Of a DNA stretch of 64,000 nucleotides, positions 1-8,587 are shown in pieces (within the stretch, counting starts at the first letter, position 1; each line of letters opens with the position of its first letter). The DNA is from Marinobacter sp. BW6 (lineage in GTDB: Bacteria; Pseudomonadota; Gammaproteobacteria; Pseudomonadales; Oleiphilaceae), in contig NZ_VIRN01000083.1 in the NCBI RefSeq assembly GCF_008107725.1, forward strand, positions 62,001 through 126,000, in the 5' to 3' direction. Below the pieces are notes generated by a model. That model was not told where the DNA came from. It was given only the letters and a program-made list of their open reading frames with translations, and ran no database searches. Made by a program: the position numbers and the translations under genes.

Positions 1-171
1 CTCGAAGGCGAGTTTCCGGACAGCGGCTTCAGCGTAAGCTGGATTGCCGGGCTCGACTTCGAAGTTTTGGACGATACGTTCCTGGTGTTCGAGGGCGGCA
101 AGCTCTTCGAAGACACCGGAACGGATGTAAATACCTTCCAGTTTTCCGGTGGCGTGCGCTACGAGTTCTAA
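1..171 (+). CDS. C-terminal fragment of probable outer-membrane beta-barrel protein
   Basis: An open frame enters from the left edge in frame 1 and stops with TAA at 169-171, giving 56 residues. The fragment alternates hydrophobic and polar residues and ends in ...GVRYEF. A terminal aromatic residue on a final beta strand is the usual signature of outer-membrane barrel proteins recognised by the BAM machinery. The family cannot be named from this fragment. It is followed at once by a pair of REP-like palindromes. Confidence 0.6.
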   Translation, partial: LEGEFPDSGFSVSWIAGLDFEVLDDTFLVFEGGKLFEDTGTDVNTFQFSGGVRYEF

Positions 172-174
172 GAT

Positions 175-266
175 GTAGGTCGGATTAGCGCAGCGTAATC
201 CGACAATCTGCTGATACTTGATGCCAATGATTACTTGTCGGATTACGCTGCGCTAATCCGACCTAC
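175..266. repeat. Inverted pair of REP-like palindromes
   Basis: Positions 175-204 and 237-266 are exact reverse complements of each other. Each copy is itself a hairpin with arms GTAGGTCGGATTA / TAATCCGAC and loop GCGCAGCG. The layout resembles a BIME (two head-to-head REPs) after the 3' end of a gene. A single symmetrical copy of the same unit lies at 12487-12520. No RAYT-type transposase is visible in the window. Confidence 0.8.
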
Positions 267-279
267 TATTCGATAGTGG

Positions 280-2460
280 TTACGCCTTGTGGCGAATATG
301 CCAGCACCGGTGGATCCGGGCGTTGCGCTGAAAATCCTTGTCCAAGGTATCCCGGGTGACCTCGGCAACTTCAAACTCACTTTCCAGCGCCTCATCCAGT
401 TTGAATCGCCGGAAGTTGTTGGAAAAGATCAGCAACCCGTCGGAACTCAACCTTGCCATGGCCTGCCTGACCAGCGTCGGATGATCCTTCTGGATATCCA
501 GAACGCCGGCCATACGGGCAGAGTTAGAAAAGGTCGGAGGATCCATGAAGATCAGGTCAAACCGTTGGTCCGCCGTTTTCCGGTCTGCCAGCCAGGCCAG
601 ACAGTCCGCCTGCTCCACCCGATGCTTCTTGGGATCGGCTCCGTTCAGGGCCAGATTTTCCTCGGCCCAGCCGACGTAGGTCTTTGACATATCCAGGCTC
701 AGGGATCGGCTGGCGCCTCCAACCACGGCATGCACAGTAGCCGCGCCGGTATAGCAGAACAGATTCAGAAAGCGCTGGTTAGCCGAGTGTTGCTGAATCC
801 AGCGCCGCACCGGCCGATGATCCAGAAACAGACCGGTGTCCAGATAATCCTTGAGGTTTACCTTCAACACACAGCCGTGTTCGTGAACCTCGAAAAACTC
901 GCCGCTGGCGGCCTGCTTCTCATACTGATTGGTACCCGTCTGGCGCTGACGCTGCTTACACACCATGTCTTCCCGCTCCACTCCCAGTGCTTCGGGAATG
1001 ATCGCAAGGGCTTCGGCCAGGCGTTCACGGGCGGAGCGCTCGTCCACCGATTTCGGGGCCGCATACTCCTGCACGTGAACTCGCCCCTCGTAAATGTCGA
1101 TCGCCAGGGCAAACTCCGGCATGTCAGCATCATATAAACGGTAGCAACCAATGCCCTGCTTTCTAGCCCACTGGCCAATGGCCTTCATATTCTTCTTGAG
1201 CCGGTTACGGAGCATGGCCGCACGCTCTTCGTTGGCAATACGTGGGGTAACCTCACCGGGGATGTCGGGTGCCCTCGGCGTCATGGCGCTGACGTCATTG
1301 ATCTCGAACAACAGCAATTGCGCCGGCAGCTTGCCGTTGAAAAGCCGATATTGCTTGTAGCTTCTCAACCCGATGGATTTACCGAATTCCGGCGCCCCGG
1401 TGAACACACCGAGGCGCCAGCCTGGAACACTGCGTTTCACCGCGTCGCCCAGGGCCTGGTACAAAGCGCCCAATTCCCTGCGCTCACTCAATCGCTCACC
1501 GTATGGCGGATTAGTCAGCACAAGCCCCTGATCGGACCAATCCCCCTCCAGTTCCAGGGCGTCGACCGCGCGAGCCTCGACGTGGACAACACTCTCCAGC
1601 CCGGCTCTCTGGATGTTTTTCCGGGCCGTCTCGATTACGCGGCTGTCCTGGTCAAAGCCCGCCAGTCTCGGGATTCGTCCGTTTTTACCCTCATGGGCGC
1701 GGCGTTCCGCTTCCTGGCGCAGGGACAACCAGAGCTCCGGCTGATGACCGGGCCATTTCTCGAAGCCGAACCGTTCCTGCTTGCGGCCGGGCGCCATGTC
1801 CAGAGCCATCATCGCAGCTTCAACTACCAGGGTGCCTGACCCACACATCGGGTCCAGGAAATCGCCGCCGGCCGCGGCAATCTCCGGCCAGCCTGAGCGC
1901 ATCAGCAATGCCGCAGCCAGGTTTTCTTTCAGTGGTGCTATACCTTTATCCGTGCGATAGCCGCGCATGTGCAGGCTGTGACCACTAAGGTCGATTCCCA
2001 ATGACAGACGACCCCGATTCAGACGGGCCGAGACAATCACATCCGGATTCTTTGCATCGACCGAAGGTCGGGGGCCACCGTTGGCCTGGAACCGGTCTAC
2101 GATGCCATCCTTTACCCGTTGCGCGCCGTATTGAGTGTTCCGGATTGCCTCGTTCTGACCCAGGAAGGTCACCCGGAAGCTGCCATGCAGCGGGATATGC
2201 TGCTGCCAGTCCATGTGTACAACGCCGTCATAGAGTTGGTCGCCGCTGTTGGCATCCACTTCGTCAATGTGAAGGATCACCCGGTTGGCGAGACGCGACC
2301 ATAGACAGGCGCGATAACCACCCTCCAGGGAACCTTCCACCCAGACCCCGGCCGGGGCATTGCGTACGGTATCCAGACCAAAGGTGCTGAGCTCGTCCGC
2401 CAGTAGGTATTCCACTCCCTTCGGGCAGGTTACGAAAAATACAGATTTGGACAAGTTCAA
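280..2460 (-). CDS. rlmKL: 23S rRNA methyltransferase RlmKL
   Basis: The 726-residue protein matches the fused RlmKL enzyme, which methylates G2445 (m2G) and G2069 (m7G) of 23S rRNA during large-subunit assembly. An N-terminal ferredoxin-like/THUMP region (about 1-160) precedes the RlmL methyltransferase, with SAM motif FLDPMCGSG near residue 203 and catalytic NPPYGERL further on. The RlmK methyltransferase follows, with FLNLFCYTGAA and DPPTFSNS. Length is close to the E. coli protein (702 aa). It is transcribed away from rmf, and the shared 313-bp gap holds both promoters. Confidence 0.95.
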   Translation of the reverse strand: MNLSKSVFFVTCPKGVEYLLADELSTFGLDTVRNAPAGVWVEGSLEGGYRACLWSRLANRVILHIDEVDANSGDQLYDGVVHMDWQQHIPLHGSFRVTFLGQNEAIRNTQYGAQRVKDGIVDRFQANGGPRPSVDAKNPDVIVSARLNRGRLSLGIDLSGHSLHMRGYRTDKGIAPLKENLAAALLMRSGWPEIAAAGGDFLDPMCGSGTLVVEAAMMALDMAPGRKQERFGFEKWPGHQPELWLSLRQEAERRAHEGKNGRIPRLAGFDQDSRVIETARKNIQRAGLESVVHVEARAVDALELEGDWSDQGLVLTNPPYGERLSERRELGALYQALGDAVKRSVPGWRLGVFTGAPEFGKSIGLRSYKQYRLFNGKLPAQLLLFEINDVSAMTPRAPDIPGEVTPRIANEERAAMLRNRLKKNMKAIGQWARKQGIGCYRLYDADMPEFALAIDIYEGRVHVQEYAAPKSVDERSARERLAEALAIIPEALGVEREDMVCKQRQRQTGTNQYEKQAASGEFFEVHEHGCVLKVNLKDYLDTGLFLDHRPVRRWIQQHSANQRFLNLFCYTGAATVHAVVGGASRSLSLDMSKTYVGWAEENLALNGADPKKHRVEQADCLAWLADRKTADQRFDLIFMDPPTFSNSARMAGVLDIQKDHPTLVRQAMARLSSDGLLIFSNNFRRFKLDEALESEFEVAEVTRDTLDKDFQRNARIHRCWHIRHKA

Positions 2461-2773
2461 CTCCTGGTTCCTGGACGGCTTGAGGTAAGTTTCCGAAATA
2501 AGGGCTATTCCGAAAATCGCAGTAAAATTTTTAGTTCATATAACTATAAAAAAAGCGTCACATAGATGAAATAATTAGTGTACATCCGCTAAAGGTTCGA
2601 CTTACCTTGTAAGTGACGCGTCGTTCCGGAAGGGTGCAAACCTTCCGTTAACAGGATCCTGACTGCTCTGGCTTGAGCTGACAATAGTGGGTTATCCCGG
2701 AGCGGATAACACTGGTCGCAGCCACTGCAGATGTGTACACGCTTGTTCTGTTAATCCATTAGTGAGGAACGGC
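2461..2773. other. Intergenic region between divergent rlmKL and rmf
   Basis: This 313-bp gap is AT-rich around 2520-2580 and contains no convincing coding frame. A stem-loop CGGAAGG/CCTTCCG with a short loop lies at 2627-2647, in what would be the rmf leader. I could not assign a confident -35/-10 pair for either gene. Confidence 0.5.
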
Positions 2774-2986
2774 ATGAAAAGACAGAAAAGAGACATGTAC
2801 GCTCGTGCATTCAAGCGGGGTTATCTCGCTGGCGTGTCCGGAAAATCCAAAGACAGCTGCCCGATTGAACAGGCGGAAGTTCGCCAGGAATGGCTGAACG
2901 GGTGGCGAGAAGGCCGCACAGATCAATGGGAGGGCATGACCGGCGTATCCGGCATCCACAGACTGGCCAACGTTACGACGGCGTGA
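2774..2986 (+). CDS. rmf: Ribosome modulation factor
   Basis: This 70-residue basic protein starts MKRQKRDMYARAFKRGY, as expected for RMF, which binds 70S ribosomes in stationary phase and drives formation of inactive 100S dimers. The start ATG is preceded by AGTGAGG at suitable spacing. An in-frame extension further upstream lacks this support. The C-terminal part has the family pattern C-P...R..WL.GWREGR. The gene is monocistronic and convergent with pyrD, separated from it by GC-rich stem-loops. Confidence 0.93.
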   Translation: MKRQKRDMYARAFKRGYLAGVSGKSKDSCPIEQAEVRQEWLNGWREGRTDQWEGMTGVSGIHRLANVTTA

Positions 2987-3059
2987 CGCCTGAACTAACC
3001 CCGAATCTTAATCTGATCTTTTTCTACACAAAATGAAGCAGTACTCAGAGAAACCCAAA

Positions 3060-3134
3060 CGGGGCCTCCCGCCCCGTACCATGCGATGATACGCCACGGG
3101 GTTCATTCCCCGCTCGGGCCCGCTAAGCGGGCCC
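3060..3134. terminator. Three tandem GC-rich stem-loops between convergent rmf and pyrD
   Basis: Stems are CGGGG/CCCCG at 3060-3064/3072-3076, CGGGG/CCCCG at 3097-3101/3108-3112, and GGGCCCGCT/AGCGGGCCC at 3116-3124/3126-3134. No strong T-tract follows, so this is probably a 3'-end or attenuation structure shared by both transcripts rather than a classical terminator. Confidence 0.45.
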
Positions 3135-3158
3135 ACCTTCGTTATGGGGCACAGCAAA

Positions 3159-4178
3159 TCACTTGACGTGCCGAATCGCCTCAACCGCCTCTTTAATAAG
3201 CTCAGGCCCACGGTAAATAAATCCGGTGTAGATCTGGACCAACTTGGCACCGGCACGAACTTTCTCTGCCGCGCTCTCGCCATCGGTAATGCCGCCAACA
3301 CCAATAATCGGCAGCGATTCCCCCAACTCGGCGTAAAGCCCTCTAATGACCCTGAGAGATGCTTCGCGAACCGGCGCTCCACTAAGACCGCCAGCTTCAT
3401 CTGCATGTGTATGGCCCGCCACCGCATCACGACTGATGGTTGTATTGGTCGCAATGACGCCATCCAGCCCCGTCTCCCTCAGTGCAGATGCCACAAAGCG
3501 GATACCCTCATCGTCCATGTCCGGAGCAATCTTAACCGCCACAGGCACATACCGGCCATGCTGCTTCTCGCACTGGAGCTGTTCGTCCTTGATGGCCTCC
3601 AACAGGCCCTTCAGGGAATCCCCAAACTGCAGATCCCGAAGACCCGGGGTATTGGGTGAGGACACGTTCACCGTGATGTAGTCAGCCCGTGAGTAAACCG
3701 CCGATATTCCTTTCCTGTAATCCGACTCGGACTGATCGTTGGGCGTATCCTTGTTCTTGCCAACATTGATTCCCAGCACACCCCTGTAGCGACGGTTATC
3801 AACCCGGGCCAGCAGGTGATCCAGCCCCTCATTGTTGAAACCCATTCGATTAATGATGGCCTGGTGTTCCGGCAGCCGAAACATCCGCGGCTTGGGGTTG
3901 CCGGGCTGCGCCAGAGGCGTCACGGTACCGACTTCAATAAACCCGAAGCCGAGGGCGCCAAGCGCATCGAGGTGATCGGCGTTCTTATCTAGACCTGCAG
4001 CAAGCCCGACGGGGTTCGGAAAATCCAGCCCCATAACATTCACTGGCAATGAATCTATCTTTGGTGAAAAAGCGTTCAATACGCCTAATCGGTGCGCAAG
4101 ATCCAGACCATTCAATGCAACATTGTGAGCCTGCTCCGCTGGAAGGCGGAAAAGCAGATTGCGGATAACGCCGTACAT
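3159..4178 (-). CDS. pyrD: Dihydroorotate dehydrogenase (quinone), class 2
   Basis: This 339-residue FMN enzyme oxidises dihydroorotate to orotate with a membrane quinone, the fourth step of UMP synthesis. The N-terminal amphipathic segment MYGVIRNLLFRLPAEQAH is the membrane-binding extension of class 2 enzymes. VNVSSPNTPGLRDLQ holds the catalytic serine region, and GVGGI near the C-terminus binds FMN phosphate. I chose the ATG at 4178, preceded by AGGGGAG, over an upstream ATG that would add 19 unconserved residues. pyrF of the same pathway lies 8.5 kb away. Confidence 0.95.
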   Translation of the reverse strand: MYGVIRNLLFRLPAEQAHNVALNGLDLAHRLGVLNAFSPKIDSLPVNVMGLDFPNPVGLAAGLDKNADHLDALGALGFGFIEVGTVTPLAQPGNPKPRMFRLPEHQAIINRMGFNNEGLDHLLARVDNRRYRGVLGINVGKNKDTPNDQSESDYRKGISAVYSRADYITVNVSSPNTPGLRDLQFGDSLKGLLEAIKDEQLQCEKQHGRYVPVAVKIAPDMDDEGIRFVASALRETGLDGVIATNTTISRDAVAGHTHADEAGGLSGAPVREASLRVIRGLYAELGESLPIIGVGGITDGESAAEKVRAGAKLVQIYTGFIYRGPELIKEAVEAIRHVK

Positions 4179-4587
4179 CTGAAAAAACTCCCCTGATCCA
4201 AGTGGGCGGAGTATACCGGAAGTTTTCCACAGCATCCCGGGATAGAACCAAATCAGCTGTAAATGACTGTATCATGGCACTCTCATGACCTTTTCCACGG
4301 AATCTGTGGATAAACCTGTTGAAAATCGCGGGGCAACGGTTGCCATCCCTTGATAACTGCGCCAATCTACAAATTGATCATTTTTTAACCAGTTATTTTT
4401 ATGTTTATTTTCAATGGTTTATATATTTTTCTCCTGACTGTCGACAAATACTAAACAAAATGTTACCCAGTCATCGTTCTGCAATGATGTGCATAAATCA
4501 CTTGAAATCCCCTCTTTTAGCCGCCCCTGCCAAAGCCCGTGGGAATAACGTTATACTGACACCTGTCTTCTGATCTGGAGCGCATCA
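4179..4587. other. Long AT-rich intergenic region
   Basis: A 409-bp gap lies between the divergent pyrD and the cation-efflux gene. It contains one perfect DnaA-box sequence (TGTGGATAA, 4305-4313), an AT-rich stretch at about 4370-4480, and a TATACT -10-like hexamer at 4552-4557 before the efflux gene. No other feature or convincing small gene was seen. Confidence 0.4.
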
Positions 4588-5748
4588 ATGCAAGAGCCGA
4601 TTTCCCCCGCCCAACAGCACCGGGACAATCTCGCGGGCGAAATGAAGGCGGCCTCGCGCGTCACCATTATCGGAATGATTCTCGATGCCGTACTCGGGTT
4701 CATAAAAGTCATTGGTGGTGCTCTTTTTAACTCCCAGGCCCTGCTGGTGGATGGCATTCACTCCTTTACGGATGTCGCCTCTGATCTGGTTGTTCTTGGC
4801 GTCATGAAGGTATCGCGCCAGGAGCCGGATGACGACCACCCCTACGGCCATCAGCGAATCGAAACCTTTGGCACTCTGGTTCTGGGCAGCATCCTGATTG
4901 CCGTTGGCGCCGCCCTGGCCTGGGAAAATACCCTACGCCTGATAGAGGGCGGCGTGGATACCGTGCCTGGCTGGCCGGTTCTGGTGGCAGCTGCCGCATC
5001 TGTTGCGGGCAAGGAATGGATTTTCCGATACACACGCCATGTCGGTCTGAAGATCCGCTCGGACCTGATTATCGCCAACGCCTGGCACAGCCGTACTGAT
5101 GCGTTCTCCTCTGTCGTGGTTCTGGTGTCCACGGCCGGCGCCATGCTCGGCATGGTCTGGCTAGATGTGTTCGCGGCGGTGGTGATCGCAGGCATCATTA
5201 TCCATATCGGCTGGAAGTTCACCTGGGACAGCGTCAAGGAGCTTGTGGATACCGGCCTCTCCCAGGAGGACACGGAGATGCTCAAGAGTATCGCCCGGGA
5301 CACAGACGGAGTGCGCAACGTGCACGAACTTCGCAGCCGTCGTATGGGGCACGACATTCTGCTGGATATTCACCTGGTGGTTCGCCCGGAAATCAGCGTA
5401 TCGGAAGGGCATCAGATCGGCATGCAGGTTGTCTCGGGAATGCGGGATGCCCTGGACAACATCCGGGACATCAACTTCCACATCGACGCCGAAAACGACG
5501 AAGATCAGCCGCTGACCTCCGAGCGCCTGCCCTCCCGTGAAGACATCCGGGCCATCCTGGCCAGACACCTGGGAGAGTTGCCGCAACACAGCCGGCTCCG
5601 GCTGCACTATCTGAAAAACAAGGTGCATCTGGAGCTGTTCCTGGACAGCCCCGAGGGTGAAACCGTCTTCTCATCCTCAAACATCAGGGAAGAGCTCAAT
5701 GATTACCCCTGGTTTGGGAGTGTCCGGGTCTGGGTGGCCGGCCCCTGA
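4588..5748 (+). CDS. Cation diffusion facilitator (CDF) family efflux protein
   Basis: The 386-residue inner-membrane protein belongs to the CDF family, which exchanges divalent metals (Zn, Fe, Co, Mn, Cd) for protons. Six membrane segments occupy roughly residues 20-220. Metal-site motifs are visible in HSFTDVASDL (TM2) and HSRTDAFSS (TM5). The loop signature HPYGHQRIETFG is typical of the family. The cytoplasmic C-terminal dimer domain starts near residue 225 and is extended by about 60 residues compared with FieF. Substrate metal cannot be read from the sequence. Confidence 0.88.
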   Translation: MQEPISPAQQHRDNLAGEMKAASRVTIIGMILDAVLGFIKVIGGALFNSQALLVDGIHSFTDVASDLVVLGVMKVSRQEPDDDHPYGHQRIETFGTLVLGSILIAVGAALAWENTLRLIEGGVDTVPGWPVLVAAAASVAGKEWIFRYTRHVGLKIRSDLIIANAWHSRTDAFSSVVVLVSTAGAMLGMVWLDVFAAVVIAGIIIHIGWKFTWDSVKELVDTGLSQEDTEMLKSIARDTDGVRNVHELRSRRMGHDILLDIHLVVRPEISVSEGHQIGMQVVSGMRDALDNIRDINFHIDAENDEDQPLTSERLPSREDIRAILARHLGELPQHSRLRLHYLKNKVHLELFLDSPEGETVFSSSNIREELNDYPWFGSVRVWVAGP

Positions 5749-5761
5749 AAGCCGCCGGCCA
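5735..5761 (+). terminator. Possible stem-loop at the end of the CDF gene
   Basis: TGGCCGGC (5735-5742) pairs with GCCGGCCA (5754-5761) around the stop codon. There is no T-tract, so termination is uncertain. The convergent ATP-grasp gene ends just beyond. Confidence 0.25.
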
Positions 5762-5767
5762 TAGAGC

Positions 5768-7267
5768 CTAGCGACGCCTGTTCTCTTCCATCCTTGAAAG
5801 AAACTCCTGCATGATCAAGGTGTAGAGCTCGCCCCCCAGGAAGCGGTCTTCCACGCCCGCATCAATGCTCGGGTTGTCGTTGACTTCGATGACGGCAACC
5901 CGGTTGCCTGACTGCTTGATATCCACACCGTAAAGCCCGTTGCCGATCAGCCTGGTGGCATTCAGGGCCGCCTGAATGACATTTCTTGGCACCTCATACG
6001 TGGGCATGGTCTCAAAGCCACCGCTCTCACTCTCGGATTCGCCGTGCTGATAGATCTGCCAGTGGCCTTTCACCATCATGTACTTGCAGGCGTAGATGGC
6101 CCGGCCACCAAGCACACCAATACGCCAGTCATAATCGGTGTACAGATATTCCTGGGCCAGGACCAAAGCCGACTGTTTGAACAAGTCCCTGAGACCGGCA
6201 CGGAGGGTTTTCTCGTCCTCCGCCTTGGTAACGCCTCGGGAAAACGCGCCATCCGGAATCTTGATGACCACCGGGAAGCCCAGTTCACTAATGACCTGCT
6301 CGACAGCATTCTTCTGATCTTTTGACAGAATCAGGGTCTTGGGCGTGGGAACCTTATTGTTCTTCAAAAGATCAGCAAGGAAGACCTTGTTAGTGCACTT
6401 CAGGATCGATACCGGGTCATCAATAACCACCATGCCTTCAGCTGCCGCTTTGCGAGCAAAGCGGTAGGTATGGTGATCAATGGCGGTGGTTTCCCGGATG
6501 AACAGGCCATCGTATTCCGGCAGCCGCATATAATCCCGGCGGGTAATCTGCTCAACGTTTATGCCCAGTTTACGGCCGGCCTTCTCGAAGCGCTTCAGGG
6601 CAACCTTGTCGCTCGGCGGCATCTCCTCATCGGGGTTCACCAGCACAGCCAGATCATAGCGGTAACGGCGTCGGGTCCGTGGCTTACGCCACACCATGCT
6701 GCTGAAGCGATCCAGGGCGGCTGCGAACACGTCCTGTTCCTGTTCGCCGAGATCTGCCGGAGCGGCGGGTCTCATGGACTCGATCTGCCACTGCTTGCGG
6801 CGCTTGAAGACAATCTCAAGAATCGGGCATGGGAACCGCTCGAACAGTGCCCGGGCGACCGGTTTGAGATCCGGATGTTCAGCCTGGCCAAAGTAGGTCC
6901 GAATCCGGACTTCATGGGTGGCCTCACGCTCGTCACTGGCAGGATCAATCGCCGAGCCTGCCGCTTCCAGCCAGTTGATGACGCTTTCATCAAGCTCTTC
7001 CAGCTCAAGGGAAAACAGCCCTTTGCGGCCAAGATCATTGAGCGTCATTACCGAAGGCACCACGTGGTGGCCACGGGCTTCAGCCAGGAGTGAGCAGTAA
7101 TAGCCCTTGCTAAGATATCGGGCGCTTTGGCACAGGTTGATGACCCTTACCCGGCTGGCAGGCGGAGCTGAGAACTGGAGGTACTGATCAAACGTCAGCA
7201 CATCCTCACTGGGATAATAAGGCGCCCAGTCTTTGGCGCGGTCCACTACGATAAGCAATCGGGACAT
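5768..7267 (-). CDS. RimK-like ATP-grasp ligase with N-terminal RLAN-type domain
   Basis: This 499-residue protein has an N-terminal region of about 190 residues before a RimK-like ATP-grasp domain. ATP-grasp hallmarks include VIKIPDGAFSRGV (P-loop-like segment) and EVNDNPSIDAGVED (Mg-binding Asn and acidic residues). RimK enzymes form amide bonds, adding amino acids such as glutamate to peptides or proteins. I chose ATG 7267, which has GGGAGGA about nine bases upstream; an ATG at 7276 abuts the same Shine-Dalgarno and is too close. It is divergent from a GNAT/C39-peptidase gene, a pairing that suggests peptide modification. The substrate is unknown. Confidence 0.8.
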   Translation of the reverse strand: MSRLLIVVDRAKDWAPYYPSEDVLTFDQYLQFSAPPASRVRVINLCQSARYLSKGYYCSLLAEARGHHVVPSVMTLNDLGRKGLFSLELEELDESVINWLEAAGSAIDPASDEREATHEVRIRTYFGQAEHPDLKPVARALFERFPCPILEIVFKRRKQWQIESMRPAAPADLGEQEQDVFAAALDRFSSMVWRKPRTRRRYRYDLAVLVNPDEEMPPSDKVALKRFEKAGRKLGINVEQITRRDYMRLPEYDGLFIRETTAIDHHTYRFARKAAAEGMVVIDDPVSILKCTNKVFLADLLKNNKVPTPKTLILSKDQKNAVEQVISELGFPVVIKIPDGAFSRGVTKAEDEKTLRAGLRDLFKQSALVLAQEYLYTDYDWRIGVLGGRAIYACKYMMVKGHWQIYQHGESESESGGFETMPTYEVPRNVIQAALNATRLIGNGLYGVDIKQSGNRVAVIEVNDNPSIDAGVEDRFLGGELYTLIMQEFLSRMEENRRR

Positions 7268-7468
7268 TAAAGGCATTCCTCCCTGAAAGGTCTTGCCTGA
7301 GGTAATGGCAGCCACAATACGCCGGTCACGATATCTGCACAATCGACGAATAATGCGTGCTTTTACGCATCCTTGCGGTCTTTGCGTTACCCCTACTCTC
7401 ACCCATAATAGCCGGATACGGGAAGCCCACCAGCATGCCCTCAAAGCTCTTCTCAAGGCCGCATCTCA

Positions 7469-8587
7469 ATGCCTGACTTCCAGCTCCGACAAGCCACCAG
7501 CAAGGATCTCGACGCACTGGTCTCGCTTGAAAACCGGTGCTTCACTGAAGATCGTCTTTCAAGGCGGAGCTTTCGTCGTTTTCTGGAAATGCCCAGAGAC
7601 CGGTTGATTGTGGGCGAGGCCGATGGCGAACTGGTGGGTTACTGCCTGGTTCTGATGAGCGCTGCCACCCGGCTCGCCCGGATTTACTCCATTGCGGTGT
7701 CACCGGCTGTTCGGGGCCAGGGTGTGGGCGAAAGATTGGTACGGGAGGCGGAATCGGAGGCGGTGGACGCTGGCCGTATCATCATGCGTCTGGAAGTGCG
7801 CGAAGACAACAAAGGCGCCATCAACCTCTACCAGCGCCTCGGCTATCGCCAGTTCGGCACCTACCGGGACTATTACGAAGACCACGGAGACGCCCTTCGC
7901 TTCGAGCGACGGATCCTGTTCTATGAGCCTTCGAGAGAATTCCCAGCGGTTCCCTACTACCCGCAGACCACGGACTTTTCCTGCGGACCCGCGGCGCTGA
8001 TCATGTCGATGGCGGCTCTGGATGAGCATCAACCACTTACAACCCTGGAAGAACTGAGAATATGGCGGGAAGCGACCACCATATTCATGCTCGCCGGCCA
8101 TGGAGGGTGCGGTCCACATGGCCTTGCGCTATCGGCCTGGAATCGCGGTTTTGAAGCCAGCGCCTGGATCAGCATGGAAGGCGCCCTGTTCAAGGATACG
8201 GTCCGCAACGAGGACAAGAAGCGGGTTCTGGAACTCGTTCATGAGGGCTTTCTGCACGACATCGGCCAGACCGGCATTCAGCTACACCATGACCCGCTGA
8301 CCCTCGAAGCGATGGAAGAAGCCCTTCACGAAGGCAGAATTCCGGTCATCCTGATCAGCACCTGGCAACTGAATCGCAGCCGCGTTCCCCATTGGGTCAC
8401 CGTCTGCGCGATCGATGACCAGTTCGTGTACCTGCACGACCCGGAAATCGATGCTGAACTCGGCGAAACCGTGGCTGACAAACAGTACCTGCCGATCGAC
8501 CGGCGGGTATTCAGCCAGATTTCCCGCTATGGCAGAAACCAGCCATTGCAGGCCGCAGTCATCGTGGGACCGAAACGACCAACCTGA
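7469..8587 (+). CDS. GNAT acetyltransferase fused to C39-like peptidase
   Basis: This is a 372-residue fusion. Residues about 1-150 form a GNAT N-acetyltransferase (acetyl-CoA loop VRGQGVGERLV, C-terminal RLGYRQFGTYRDYY). Residues about 160-370 resemble the papain-like C39 peptidase fold, with Cys in DFSCGPAAL and a candidate catalytic His in VPHWVTV followed by HDP. The gene is divergent from the RimK-like ligase across about 200 bp. The pair plausibly ligates, trims and acylates a peptide. This is an inference from domain combination only. Confidence 0.8.
   Translation: MPDFQLRQATSKDLDALVSLENRCFTEDRLSRRSFRRFLEMPRDRLIVGEADGELVGYCLVLMSAATRLARIYSIAVSPAVRGQGVGERLVREAESEAVDAGRIIMRLEVREDNKGAINLYQRLGYRQFGTYRDYYEDHGDALRFERRILFYEPSREFPAVPYYPQTTDFSCGPAALIMSMAALDEHQPLTTLEELRIWREATTIFMLAGHGGCGPHGLALSAWNRGFEASAWISMEGALFKDTVRNEDKKRVLELVHEGFLHDIGQTGIQLHHDPLTLEAMEEALHEGRIPVILISTWQLNRSRVPHWVTVCAIDDQFVYLHDPEIDAELGETVADKQYLPIDRRVFSQISRYGRNQPLQAAVIVGPKRPT

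Noticed and set aside
4305..4313. DnaA box TGTGGATAA in an AT-rich intergenic region, suggesting an origin
   Set aside because: Only one box is present and no dnaA, dnaN or other origin-linked gene lies nearby, so chance is the simpler explanation.
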